64,000 nucleotides of DNA from Erythrobacter sp. SCSIO 43205 (GCF_019904235.1 NZ_CP063202.1:930001-994000); one strand, 5' to 3'; positions 1 through 7,750 are shown, counted from the stretch's first letter. Program-made: numbers and translations. Notes: a model not told the origin generated them from the sequence alone.

Positions 1-1323
1 TCTTCAGCGCGCACGTTCCCGTCAATCCTTGCAGCGTTCGAAAAAGAGGCTGCTGTACGTTCAGATCAATTGGCAGCTGAAGGCGCCTTCGATTTGATGC
101 TCGATGCCAAAGCCTATTCCCGCATCACCGGGTTTTACTCAACGATCTACCTCGACACGAAAGCAACACAGCCCTTGGAGCAAATGGGCGCTGAGATTTT
201 TGCCTCTTATCGCTTGTCGAACGGAAGTTTTCCAACTTACGAAAATTACTTCAACACCAATGAGTTTGGTGAGATCAAAATCGGCGGCGTTCTGCCCCTG
301 CTTCGAGATACAAATATCGACAGCCGCCGCTTTGCCAGGCGCGATGCTGAACTTGCCGCCTCGCAAGCGCAACTCGACGTGCTGTTGGTAAAGCTTAAAG
401 TGCAGGCGGAGGCCCTTGGTGCATACTGGCGCTGGGTTGCGGCAGGTCGCGAAGTCGGCGTGTATGAAGAGTTGCTCGAAATTGCGCAGGCGCGCGCGAT
501 TGGCCTCAACCGGGAGTTTCAAGAGGGCGCAGCGCCGCGGATCGCTTTGGTTGAAAATGAGCAAAATGTCTTGAGACGAAAAACGCTTCTTGCAGAAGCA
601 CAGCGAAAATTTGCAACGGCCTCCAATTCTCTTGGCTTTTACCTGCGAACAGGCAGCGGCGAAATGATCGTCCCTGATCGTGCGCATTTGCCAGATGTCG
701 AAGACCTTGAAGGCTTATCTCCCGTCGAAAAGCTGGTTGAAGCTGAACTTTCTCAAGCGGTGGCAAATCGACCGGAGCTGGCGGATCTCGCGCTTTCTAT
801 CGAGCGCGCTCAAGCGAAGATTGCTTTGCGCCGAAACGAACTTTTGCCAAGGCTTGATGCGAGCGCAGAAATCAGCCGCGATTTCGGGCCAATAGGCGCA
901 GGCGGGTCTTCTTTCGATTCGACTGATACGGTCGTGGGCGTCACATTCTCTGTACCACTGCAGCGGCGAAGCGCGCAGGGGCGGCTGGACCGGGCAGAAG
1001 CAGAACTGCGCGCACTTGAACTCGATCGACAGCGTGTCAGCGATGAGCTCACAGTTGAGCTTGAGAACATCGTGACCAATCTCGAAGCGGCTTTGGAGCT
1101 TTCGAACCTGGCTGAAGCTGAGCTTGCACAGGCACGCCAGATGGTGACCGCTGAGCGTCGGCGTTTATCTCTGGGAGCTGGCGATTTCTTCCTCGTCAAT
1201 GTGAGAGAGGAAACTGCGGCATCGGCGCAAATCAGTCAGATCAGGGCAGAGCTGAACGGGCGACTATCGGCGACAAATTACGACACTGCAGTCATGAACC
1301 TTGAAGCTCTCGGCCTCGAATAG
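1..1323 (+). CDS. TolC-family outer membrane protein (5' end outside window)
   Basis: The reading frame is open from base 1, so the gene starts before the window and the N-terminus with its signal peptide is missing. The visible 440 or so residues have the pattern of TolC/OEP proteins: long amphipathic helices rich in Ala, Glu, Leu and Arg (coiled-coil barrel) and two short beta-rich stretches, near the start (FYSTIYLDT, IFASYRLSNGSF) and around residue 310 (VGVTFSVPLQRRSAQGRLDRA), which matches the internal duplication of the family. Such proteins form trimeric outer-membrane channels that serve RND efflux pumps or type I secretion. The inner-membrane partner is not in view, so the substrate is unknown. 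The gene ends 90 bp before the convergent LuxR gene. The family call is firm; the role is not. Confidence 0.85.
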   Translation, partial: SSARTFPSILAAFEKEAAVRSDQLAAEGAFDLMLDAKAYSRITGFYSTIYLDTKATQPLEQMGAEIFASYRLSNGSFPTYENYFNTNEFGEIKIGGVLPLLRDTNIDSRRFARRDAELAASQAQLDVLLVKLKVQAEALGAYWRWVAAGREVGVYEELLEIAQARAIGLNREFQEGAAPRIALVENEQNVLRRKTLLAEAQRKFATASNSLGFYLRTGSGEMIVPDRAHLPDVEDLEGLSPVEKLVEAELSQAVANRPELADLALSIERAQAKIALRRNELLPRLDASAEISRDFGPIGAGGSSFDSTDTVVGVTFSVPLQRRSAQGRLDRAEAELRALELDRQRVSDELTVELENIVTNLEAALELSNLAEAELAQARQMVTAERRRLSLGAGDFFLVNVREETAASAQISQIRAELNGRLSATNYDTAVMNLEALGLE

Positions 1324-1412
1324 CCGCAATTGTCAAAGCTTTTTCGGTGGTCCAACATTTGATACCGATGCGTATATGCGCAAGCTGCGATTAGAGTTCG
1401 TTTGAGGATTTG

Positions 1413-2033
1413 CTAAAAGTAGTGCTTGAGTTTGATTACATCTTCGCGCTTGGTGAAGCCCAATTTTCGAAAAATGCTGCGTGTATGTGTCTCCACGGTC
1501 CTGCCTGATATGCCAAGTTTCAGGCTGATTTCGTTGGATTTCAATCCTGACGCCAACCAGTTTGCGACTTCAAGTTCCCGGCTGCTGAGGTTCTGTAATT
1601 TGATAATCTCACCCTCAGGCGTACGGTTCGACAGCATGGCGCTCGGCAACGCTGGTTTCTCGCTTGCTGCTAGCAGAAGACTTTCGTTGAAATTCTTGTC
1701 TAACGGCAAGGAATAATAATCGACCAGTCCCGAGCGGATGCACTTTACCACCCTGCGCACGTCAAATTTTTCGGCATAGGCGCAAAAAACCGCTCGCGAT
1801 CTTCGTTCACGGGCTATCCCCATCAGTCTTTCAGGGGTTGCGATATTGTCGTACACCAGAACGAGAGCGATGTCGGCAATTCTATCGGTAAAGTCGGCTA
1901 AGTGAGCTGATGCGAAAGGTGAGAAGCAGGACTTGTTCATCTGCGAAATCAGTTGGTTAGCGCGCTTTTCCTTTTCATCGAAGACGCAAACACGCAAGCG
2001 TTCGAAGCCGTTGGAAGTATCTGGGTTGTGCAT
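1413..2033 (-). CDS. LuxR-type regulator with degenerate receiver domain (copy 1)
   Basis: A 206-residue protein. Residues about 148-206 form a clear LuxR/GerE helix-turn-helix (LSSRELEVANWLASG, then ISGRTVETHTRSIFRKLGF), which binds DNA as a dimer. The first 130 residues look like a worn receiver domain: a VLVYDN segment near residue 60 where the phospho-acceptor should be, and VDYYSLPLD near 105-112 where active receivers have Lys-Pro but this protein has Leu-Pro. Loss of that Lys suggests a phosphorylation-independent pseudo-receiver. The second LuxR gene at 5305-5937 has the same architecture and also Leu-Pro, so the two look like paralogues that bracket the transposase-like pair. It is transcribed toward the TolC gene and away from the small acidic protein. 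Target genes are unknown. Confidence 0.85.
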   Translation of the reverse strand: MHNPDTSNGFERLRVCVFDEKEKRANQLISQMNKSCFSPFASAHLADFTDRIADIALVLVYDNIATPERLMGIARERRSRAVFCAYAEKFDVRRVVKCIRSGLVDYYSLPLDKNFNESLLLAASEKPALPSAMLSNRTPEGEIIKLQNLSSRELEVANWLASGLKSNEISLKLGISGRTVETHTRSIFRKLGFTKREDVIKLKHYF

Positions 2034-2538
2034 TCAGATGAACCGGTCCTTTGAGGTCTGATCCAAGCGTAGTGAACTGTTCTTTCGATCAGTCATAACA
2101 AGAGGGCGATGTTATGCAAAGCGGTTCGAGCAGCAGGGTTAGCCTTGAACAGAGGCGGATCAGAGCCAAAACAGGTTTCGGGCAATGGGTAACAGGTGAG
2201 CGTCGCTCTGCACCATTGCGGCAAAAGATGCTTTTTTCGCAGACTGGAACCGAAAATCCCACAACATTTTAATGGTTATTCCAGCAAAAGCAATGGTTTT
2301 CGCGGTGGCACGACGTCTTCAGCAAAACGATGCCACTACTCGTTCACAGACCAAAACCGCCTATTGTTGGTTCTGGTTTGCTTCATATTGCGCGGCGGAT
2401 CGCTTCGTGCATAGCAAGCAGCGAGATTTGCGAATGGTCATCAGCGCGTCACTAAGAGGGACTATAGATCACTCTTAAAGTATCTATGGTTGACAAAGTC
2501 GCATCGTTTTTCTAACCCACCTCTTGAAAGGATTTGCC
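2034..2538. other. Intergenic region upstream of LuxR copy 1 and the 77-aa protein
   Basis: This 505-bp region must hold the promoters of the leftward LuxR gene and the rightward small gene. A TTGACA hexamer lies at 2490-2495, 43 bp before the 2539 start, but no good -10 sits at the usual distance. An open frame of 52 codons at 2114-2272 starts with ATG about eight bases after a GAGGG; its product is basic and matches nothing I recognise, so it is not called. Nothing else stands out. Confidence 0.4.
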
Positions 2539-2772
2539 ATGAAAAAATTGATTCTCGGATTGGGCGCCGCATCACTTGCTTTCGCTCCTGTGGCAGCGTC
2601 GGCTGTAGAAGCCAGCGCACTTGATCGCGCCGTTGCACCGGTAGAAGGTGAAAATGCAGCTGGTGCGCCCACGCTGCTCATCGCCGTTCTCGCAGGTGTT
2701 GCTGTGATCGGTGGCGTCATCATCGCTGCTGATGAAGATGACGACGACAGCGATTTGCCTGTAAGCGGCTAA
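2539..2772 (+). CDS. Small secreted or membrane protein with acidic C-terminus
   Basis: A 77-residue product starting at ATG 2539, preceded by GAAAGGA about eight bases upstream; an in-frame TTG at 2524 is less likely. The N-terminus is a signal peptide (MKKLILGLGAASLAFAPVAASA, cleavage likely after ASA at residue 22). A short linker is followed by one hydrophobic helix (LLIAVLAGVAVIGGVIIAA) and a run of acidic residues (DEDDDDSD) before the end. The layout, signal peptide then single helix then charged tail, is common among short alphaproteobacterial envelope proteins of unknown function. A strong rho-independent terminator follows 30 bp downstream, so it is transcribed alone. Its place beside a LuxR gene suggests it may be a target, but nothing proves this. 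Confidence 0.7.
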   Translation: MKKLILGLGAASLAFAPVAASAVEASALDRAVAPVEGENAAGAPTLLIAVLAGVAVIGGVIIAADEDDDDSDLPVSG

Positions 2773-2802
2773 GCCGTTTACCTTTCGTTGAGTTCAAAAA
2801 GG

Positions 2803-2829
2803 TCGCCTCGGTTCCGGGGCGATTTTTTT
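2803..2829 (+). terminator. Rho-independent terminator of the 77-aa protein gene
   Basis: An 8-bp stem (TCGCCTCG at 2803-2810 pairing with CGGGGCGA at 2815-2822, one G-T pair), a GTTC loop and then seven T residues. It begins 31 bp after the stop codon at 2772. Confidence 0.85.
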
Positions 2830-2976
2830 GTGTCTGGTACCAGGCTGGTCGAGCGCAATCAGTTTTTCCGGCACCAATTCAGGATGCGCTTTGATTGACT
2901 TGGTAAAGCGCCAACGACTTCTTCAACGAAACAGGAACTCTATCTAGTCTTTTTGCCACGTGAGTTCTTCCCGATA

Positions 2977-3015
2977 CAAAAAACGCGCCCGAACTGGGTG
3001 CACAGTCCGAGCGCG
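2977..3015 (-). terminator. Rho-independent terminator on the minus strand
   Basis: The arms 2984-2996 (CGCGCCCGAACTG) and 3003-3015 (CAGTCCGAGCGCG) pair over 13 bp with a few G-T pairs when read on the minus strand, with a 6-base loop. Six A residues at 2978-2983 become the U tract of a leftward transcript. The gene it serves is unclear, see the next entry. Confidence 0.75.
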
Positions 3016-3341
3016 GGGCAGTACTAGATACCCAATAAAAACATACGCACTTAAAAGCATGAATCAAGTAATCACCCATGCTGCGAATGAGTAATGCGTC
3101 CGATTTGGATGTTAGAGCCGGCAAAAGTCCGTTCATAAGAAAGCACGGTCTTCAAAGATTTGCATCGCCCGGCCTGGCGCAACCGGTTCCAGCTCAGGCT
3201 GTATGCGGTCTTTCCCAAACTCATCCTTTGCAAGCAGAACGAGGCTCCGTTTGCGCCGCGAAGAATGCCTGACTCTTCAGACTTGCGCATTTTTGATAGG
3301 AAAGTGTCTGTGTCAATGTGTGAGCCACTGATCCGCAGACT
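3016..3341. other. Region between minus-strand terminator and transposase-like pair
   Basis: There is no gene I can support here. The minus strand has an open frame from ATG 3290 to a stop at 3072 (72 codons, basic, many Ser), which ends about 57 bp before the strong leftward terminator at 2977-3015 and is the only nearby candidate for the transcript that terminator ends. It resembles no family I know and has no convincing ribosome binding site, so it stays a candidate. No terminal inverted repeats of an insertion sequence could be picked out by eye upstream of 3342. Confidence 0.3.
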
Positions 3342-4325
3342 GTGACCCATGGATATCTCGACTATCCGGCCACTTCCTATGGCCACCATATTCCCGGTTT
3401 TGCGGGCACCAGTCTTCAATTGTTCAGTTCGACCTTTCCAGACGAAATTGCCTGTCTGAGGCATCTTTTTTTGTTTCGGACGGGTGGGCGGCATATTTGC
3501 TCTAGATGTTCGATGCCAACAACGAACTGGCGCAAGCATGACTTGCAAAAGCACTATTTCCATTCATGCGGCGGGATTTATTCGCCGCTGGTCGGAACAA
3601 TCTTCGAGCGATCAAAAATCAGCGTCCATGTCTGGTTTTATTTGATGCTTTATTTTTCCAATACCTCGCGAGGCCTCAATCTCAGCTTCATATCCAATCA
3701 CATGGGAGTGAGTATACCCACGGCTCTTAGAATGGCGAACAAAATCCGGCTTCATATGGCGATGATCCAAGGCTGTGAGCCCAGGCTTGGATCGATTGGA
3801 AATGTAGTGGTTGTGCGGTTGCATATGCTGCGAAGGGTGACAAATCCGAAAAAAGGAACCCGTAACCGCTGCGCTGTTTTGCTTCTTAGTGACGGGAGAA
3901 AAGTCAGGACAGTCGTCATGCCCTATGCCGACCGCTCGACAATCAACAAGGCCCTTGATCTGCACATAGCGGCAGGGTCATCTATGGTGACTGACTGCCA
4001 CTTCACGATGAATGTCGCGACAAATTATGGTGTCTGCACCACCGATCTTACATGGGACTTGCTCGATGAAGGCGACGGTCTTCTCGGCAAGCAGGCAATT
4101 CATGGTTTTTTAAGACCGGTCTATGAGGCTTTGAGAGACCAGTTTCGCAATGTTTTTGTGAATAATCTTTGGCTCTATCTCAAAGAGTTCGAGTTCCGTT
4201 ACAACCGGCGCGTAAACTCGAAAATGCGCTTCTGGGACCTAGTGTGCACTTGGCCGACCCTGTCTCATTCCAGCACCACCAAGGTCAAAAACCAGGCGTT
4301 CATTCCAGCAGACACTGGGTTTTGA
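3342..4325 (+). CDS. IS1595-like transposase homologue, catalytically degraded
   Basis: A 327-residue protein (GTG start at 3342) that is collinear with the next gene across its length: FPDE[IL]ACL motif, zinc-ribbon remnant (C53-x2-C56, C76 with the fourth Cys lost), GT.F.RS.IS, then N[KL]IR.HMA, and a C-terminal NNLWLYLKEFEFRYNRR matching the partner's GNAWLYLAEMQLRYNFR. IS1595 transposases cut DNA with a DDE/N-type triad. Here the first Asp (ID of IDEVY in the partner) is replaced by Val-Val near residue 157, the second Asp is kept (D218, MVTDCH), and the third acidic site (E in the partner) is lost around 252-254. The frame has nevertheless stayed open. It is probably not an active transposase; it may be a domesticated DNA-binding protein or a relic. 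Only 4 bp separate it from the following gene. Confidence 0.7.
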   Translation: MTHGYLDYPATSYGHHIPGFAGTSLQLFSSTFPDEIACLRHLFLFRTGGRHICSRCSMPTTNWRKHDLQKHYFHSCGGIYSPLVGTIFERSKISVHVWFYLMLYFSNTSRGLNLSFISNHMGVSIPTALRMANKIRLHMAMIQGCEPRLGSIGNVVVVRLHMLRRVTNPKKGTRNRCAVLLLSDGRKVRTVVMPYADRSTINKALDLHIAAGSSMVTDCHFTMNVATNYGVCTTDLTWDLLDEGDGLLGKQAIHGFLRPVYEALRDQFRNVFVNNLWLYLKEFEFRYNRRVNSKMRFWDLVCTWPTLSHSSTTKVKNQAFIPADTGF

Positions 4326-4329
4326 GGCT

Positions 4330-5259
4330 GTGGCGGAAAAAGCTGTCAGCGCTGCAGAGTTCTTTGCCCGGTTTCCTGATGAATTGGCTTGCCTGCATCA
4401 TATTCAGCAAACGAAATACGGTTCTCACACGCCGTGCCCTCGCTGTGGTCAATTTGGGCGCTGGACGTACATTCGAGGCACCAAGAAATTCCGGCATACC
4501 TGCCGCAAACAGATTTCCACATTGGCCGGTACGCCATTTTATCGCTCAAATATTTCCCTGCATGCTGTTTTTTATGCGATCCTACTCTTTGTGAACTCAT
4601 CGCATGGTGTGCATTCCTCTTTGTTGCGCAAACATCTGGGACTGGGAACAAAGACAGCGCATCGGCTGGGCAATCTCATCCGTATGCATATGGCCTCGCT
4701 TCAGCCCCTCAGGAAGCTTGGTAACCCAAGCGATCCAGTTGCGATCGATGAAGTCTATCTGCGATATTTCAGAGACAACAAGTTTGATGCGCTTCAGCCC
4801 AAAATCCTTCTAGGCCTCGCTCACTGCGGGCAAGTCCAATGCGGATTTATTGAGAACCGGACACAAAGCGAATTGGAGCGCGCGGTGTCACATTTCGTAC
4901 ATCCTGGTTCCAGGGTCATGACTGATCAGTGGGTAGGTTATGCGAATCTTCGTGCGCTCGGATTTCGACATAGCTGGGTCAATCACAGCGAAGGCACCTT
5001 TTACCGCAACGGTGTCTCCACGGTCGAGATCGACACCTGCTGGGCTGTTTTCAGGCGATCATTGCGTCTTTACGGACAGATCGGGGCAGGGAATGCGTGG
5101 TTGTATCTTGCCGAGATGCAGTTGCGATACAATTTCCGCGGCCGGCCAAGAGAAGCTTTCGAGTTTTTGATTTCAAACTGGCCTGCCGTGGACGGCAAGG
5201 CAGGAAATGCTCTGCGAGCACGCTTTGAGTGGAATGCTCAAAATCTAGCGCTTGGTTGA
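4330..5259 (+). CDS. IS1595-like transposase homologue
   Basis: A 309-residue protein (GTG start at 4330, just after the preceding stop). It carries the IS1595 plan: N-terminal FPDELACLHHI, zinc ribbon with C36-x2-C39 and C58 but Gln where the fourth Cys should be, linker GTPFYRSNISLHAVFYAI, HTH-like segment LGLGTKTAHRLGNLIR, then candidate catalytic residues D140 (AIDEVYL), D199 (MTDQWVGY) and E233 (VEIDTCW), and the C-terminal helix AWLYLAEMQLRYNFR. All three acidic residues are present, so it could still be active, but the broken zinc ribbon is shared with its neighbour and argues for old divergence. I see no obvious terminal inverted repeats or target duplications around the pair. It is convergent with LuxR copy 2. 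Confidence 0.75.
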   Translation: MAEKAVSAAEFFARFPDELACLHHIQQTKYGSHTPCPRCGQFGRWTYIRGTKKFRHTCRKQISTLAGTPFYRSNISLHAVFYAILLFVNSSHGVHSSLLRKHLGLGTKTAHRLGNLIRMHMASLQPLRKLGNPSDPVAIDEVYLRYFRDNKFDALQPKILLGLAHCGQVQCGFIENRTQSELERAVSHFVHPGSRVMTDQWVGYANLRALGFRHSWVNHSEGTFYRNGVSTVEIDTCWAVFRRSLRLYGQIGAGNAWLYLAEMQLRYNFRGRPREAFEFLISNWPAVDGKAGNALRARFEWNAQNLALG

Positions 5260-5278
5260 TAAACGAATCCGGTGCCAG

Positions 5279-5300
5279 CCGGGCCAAACAAAAGGCCCGG
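5279..5300. terminator. GC-rich hairpin between convergent genes
   Basis: A perfect 7-bp inverted repeat (CCGGGCC at 5279-5285, GGCCCGG at 5294-5300) with an 8-base A-rich loop, located between the convergent stops at 5259 and 5305. There is no T tract on either strand, so termination is only likely from position. Confidence 0.5.
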
Positions 5301-5304
5301 TCAA

Positions 5305-5937
5305 CTATTCAAAGCAGTGACTCATGCCCACCAGGTCATATCGGCGAATGCCTCCCATCGACTGGTAAATGCTACTGGCATGAACTTCGACGGTGCGGGG
5401 CGAGAGCTCAAGGTCTTGTGCGATCTCTTTGTAGGTTTGGCCATCAGCAATTCTGCGTGCAACGGCCCTTTGACGCCTGGACAGATTGGTCAATCCGACC
5501 CGTATCTTGTGGTCTTTCACCCAGTTTGCGTACTCTTCCTTGCCGCGCGTGCACGCGACAACAACTCTCGTCACGAAAGTGTCATCGCAAGGAAGAATGA
5601 AATAATCTGACGCGCCTCTTTTGGTTGCGGTTACGATTTTCTTCAAACTCGCTTTGGAAGAAAAGCCGCAAATGGCCGCTTGCAGATCTTTATTCAATCT
5701 CGTTTTGAATGCTGTCGCAAGTAGGCTGCCGACATCTTCCACCAGTACGAGATCAGGCCGGTGAGGCTGCTCGGGCAAAGAGATAAGGTTGCTATCAAAA
5801 TAGCACTCAAACAATTCTTCCGGCAGGAGTGCGGCGATACTTTTTGATGTCTCGTCGTCGCGAGTAACTATGATTACCTTCCATAAGGCTTGCCTCTGGT
5901 GGCCGGGCACTTGGGTAATCGGGATCGTTGATGCCAT
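5305..5937 (-). CDS. LuxR-type regulator with degenerate receiver domain (copy 2)
   Basis: A 210-residue protein with a C-terminal LuxR HTH at about 150-205 (LSRRQRAVARRIADG, then LELSPRTVEVHASSIYQSMGG). The N-terminal part resembles a receiver (RPDLVLVEDVG; GASDYFILPCDD) but the conserved Lys-Pro is Leu-Pro, the same change as in copy 1, so phosphotransfer control is doubtful. Sequence and layout suggest the two LuxR genes are paralogues kept on either side of the transposase-like pair, both on the minus strand. It could regulate the pair, the small acidic protein or genes outside the window; the sequence does not decide. Confidence 0.85.
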   Translation of the reverse strand: MASTIPITQVPGHQRQALWKVIIVTRDDETSKSIAALLPEELFECYFDSNLISLPEQPHRPDLVLVEDVGSLLATAFKTRLNKDLQAAICGFSSKASLKKIVTATKRGASDYFILPCDDTFVTRVVVACTRGKEEYANWVKDHKIRVGLTNLSRRQRAVARRIADGQTYKEIAQDLELSPRTVEVHASSIYQSMGGIRRYDLVGMSHCFE

Positions 5938-6319
5938 TTAGGACGTCTTTTGTCTTTTGCTGGGGTGATTAAGCCTGTGAGTCCTGCTGCGTTTTTGTGA
6001 CATGATGCAATCCCGAAATTCAAGGCTTATCGCACGAAAGTTAAACCAGCAGTGATAAAAGGACCAGAAAAAGCTTTAAGTGATCTGGTGGCACAGGCGA
6101 ATGCTTGAGGCTGCGCACAGCCATGGTGCGCAAATGTTGGACGAAGCTCGTGTGTCCAACACTCGCTTGACGATCAAACAGCGCACACCGGGCTCTATCT
6201 CTTCCCGGGGGCCAGAGAGTGGTCTGGTTCCGCAATTCCGGGTCGCCCCTTTGATTGCGGTGTTTTTGCCAGATCGGATTGCTCAAGTGAACCCACAGCT
6301 TTGGGGAAAGGGGCAGCTA
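5938..6319. other. Intergenic region between LuxR copy 2 and AlpA-like gene
   Basis: The leftward LuxR promoter must be here, followed by the region downstream of the AlpA-like gene. An 8-bp inverted repeat (TGTTGGAC 6135-6142, GTCCAACA 6154-6161) is the only structure noted. Open frames on both strands have no recognisable product. The region separates the LuxR/transposase-like island from the conjugation locus. Confidence 0.4.
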
Positions 6320-6547
6320 TCAATTCGCATTGGAATTGATCCTCTCATCGATCCACTGGTCGATTGTTTCTTGTGACCAGGCGACTGTGCGTCCCCCCAA
6401 TTGCACAGGCTTGGGAAACTGGCCTTCGTGCATCCAGCGGTAGATCGTTGAGCGTCCAAGCCCTACTTGCCTCATCACTTCTGGCAAGCGAATGAGACGG
6501 CGTATCCGACGTGGATTGTCGCATTTTCTGTCTGTTTGCTCAGCCAT
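6320..6547 (-). CDS. AlpA-family DNA-binding regulator
   Basis: A 75-residue product if started at the ATG at 6547, the only start that gives a compact AlpA protein; the frame extends 19 codons further but that part overlaps the upstream gene. The core LIRLPEVMRQVGLGRSTIYRWMHEGQFPKPVQLGGRTVAWSQ is the AlpA/excisionase winged-HTH fold: a MerR-like helix-turn-helix, then the GR.V.W wing. Such proteins are regulators or excision factors of mobile elements. The start overlaps the stop of the upstream HTH gene by eight bases, so the two are co-transcribed leftward, divergent from the tra operon, which makes control of transfer genes likely. Confidence 0.85.
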   Translation of the reverse strand: MAEQTDRKCDNPRRIRRLIRLPEVMRQVGLGRSTIYRWMHEGQFPKPVQLGGRTVAWSQETIDQWIDERINSNAN

Positions 6548-7031
6548 GATGACCTCCAGCGGCAGTTGCATAGAGATCATCGAGCAGCACGTCCCTGCGT
6601 TCAAGTTCGTCGATGTGATCGGCTAGCAGCCGTGCCACGCGGTGAGCGGTCCCTTTTGCCCAGCGTGGTCGAACGTCCTCTAGCCGATCTGCAAGCTCGC
6701 TTGACAAAGCTGCGGGAAGCTCGGTCAGGAAGTCCTCAAGGAACCTTCCGACTTTCGTATCCTGCCATTCAGCGGCAAGGCTGGCGTCAGTGAGGATAAA
6801 CAGGGAGAGTGTTTGCTTTGCCCGCACACCGCTGGCGGAAAGAATCCGCGATGCTTCACCTAGGGATGTTGATCGCTTGCCAGTAAGAATTCTGCGCAAG
6901 GCGTCTTTATGAATGTGAGCATCGCGCGCGATGTCGCAGCGCAGACGTCCGCTCGCTTCAACAGCCGCGTTCAACAATCGCGCCAAATCAGCACGACTTT
7001 CTTGTTCTGACAGGGACACTGCATGGGGCAT
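6540..7031 (-). CDS. HTH transcriptional regulator of the transfer region
   Basis: A 163-residue protein with an N-terminal lambda-repressor/XRE-like HTH (about residues 14-70: LARLLNAAVEASGRLRCDIARDAHIHKDALRRILTG) and a longer helical C-terminal half of unknown fold that may mediate multimerisation. It is the first gene of the leftward pair with the AlpA-like gene and lies 365 bp from traA, reading away. The 11-base element TTTCCTACACC occurs about 60 bp upstream of its start and again, in the mirrored position, upstream of traA, so autoregulation together with control of the tra operon is a reasonable inference. I cannot assign it to a named regulator. Confidence 0.75.
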   Translation of the reverse strand: MPHAVSLSEQESRADLARLLNAAVEASGRLRCDIARDAHIHKDALRRILTGKRSTSLGEASRILSASGVRAKQTLSLFILTDASLAAEWQDTKVGRFLEDFLTELPAALSSELADRLEDVRPRWAKGTAHRVARLLADHIDELERRDVLLDDLYATAAGGHHG

Positions 7032-7396
7032 AGCCGCTTCCTTTCTCCTTGGGCTTTAAATTCAAGGACGGGGCTACAAGCGTAGGAAGGGTGTAGGAAA
7101 CAAAAAAGAACAAAAACAGAACACATAGGATGCTGCGAATCACGATCGCTCCTTGAACTAACGCAAATTTGAGCGTCAGCGCGCGCTACACGGGATGGAA
7201 AGCGCGCGATCCGGTAAACATTGCTCATCGAGGGCATGAGCCAGCGCACTTTCCAGCTTTTTACAGCGATAGTGCCGTTTTCCCTTGGTTCGGGCTGGCC
7301 GATTACAGTTTCGCTTTTCCTACACCTATCCTTTCATTCGAGGAAAGAACACACAGCGAACGCATCGCTGCTTTGTATTTCCAATGGAGATCCTCG
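7032..7396. promoter_or_regulatory. Divergent regulatory region between HTH/AlpA genes and tra operon
   Basis: This 365-bp region has to carry the promoters for both the leftward regulators and the rightward tra operon. It contains GTAGGAA twice close to the regulator side (7082-7088 and 7093-7099) and the reverse complement near traA. A TTTCCTACACC element reads toward each transcription unit (see the repeat entry). Stretches rich in GCGC (7181-7210) form weak inverted repeats. No oriT nick site could be recognised by eye. Confidence 0.55.
7090..7326. repeat. Mirrored 11-base element TTTCCTACACC (7090-7100 on minus, 7316-7326 on plus)
   Basis: The two copies are identical over 11 bases and, after a 2-base difference, share TCCT as well (TTTCCTACACC-NN-TCCT). 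Each copy reads in the direction of the gene it precedes, about 60 bp upstream of the HTH gene start and about 70 bp upstream of the traA start. Such symmetry fits a common operator or promoter element for the divergent units. Confidence 0.6.
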
Positions 7397-7723
7397 ATGA
7401 CCAAGACCCTCACTCTTGCCCAAACCGCCAAAAGCAACATTCGGGCCCGCGATTATATCGTGCCTGCGGCTGTCGCTCTGGCTTGCGCCGGCGCTGCCTA
7501 TGCGGGTGCTGACACCACTTTCGATCCTGCGCTTCAGAAGTTCACTGATTTTCTTGAAGGTTCGGGCGGCAAGATCATCACTGTCTTGAGCCTTGCTGGC
7601 GGGTTGATCGCTCTGGCTTCGGGCCGCTTCGCGCTTGGTCAAGTGGCTGTGCCTGTGGGCGTTGGCATTGGCGTCGGCACGGGCGTACCGATCGTCACCT
7701 CAGTCGTCACCGCGACCATCTGA
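7397..7723 (+). CDS. traA: F-type conjugative pilin precursor
   Basis: A 108-residue product with ATG at 7397 and GGAGA six bases upstream; the frame is open further upstream but without a ribosome site. A long leader (positively charged, RARDYIVPAAVALACAGAAYAG) is followed by a short mature chain with two hydrophobic helices (IITVLSLAGGLIALAS and VAVPVGVGIGVGTGVPIVTSVV), as in TraA pilins. In F-like systems the leader is cut and the small pilin is stored in the inner membrane until assembled into the pilus. It is the first gene of the tra operon, followed by traL. Confidence 0.85.
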   Translation: MTKTLTLAQTAKSNIRARDYIVPAAVALACAGAAYAGADTTFDPALQKFTDFLEGSGGKIITVLSLAGGLIALASGRFALGQVAVPVGVGIGVGTGVPIVTSVVTATI

Positions 7724-7750
7724 TCGCGGACTCGACGACAGGAGGGCGGC

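Noticed and set aside
2114..2272. 52-codon frame with GAGGG upstream
   Set aside because: Product has no recognisable features and lies in a promoter region; kept only as a note.
2490..2495. TTGACA as promoter of the 77-aa protein gene
   Set aside because: No acceptable -10 at 16-18 bp, so not called as a promoter.
3072..3563. 163-codon minus-strand frame
   Set aside because: Its first half is the antisense shadow of the transposase-like gene; only the 72-codon end outside that gene is of possible interest.
6080..6376. 98-codon plus-strand frame downstream of AlpA-like gene
   Set aside because: Overlaps the AlpA-like gene antisense and has no ribosome site or family pattern.
7032..7396. 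oriT in the tra divergon
   Set aside because: Inverted repeats are present but no recognisable nick site; oriT may equally lie beyond the window near traD.
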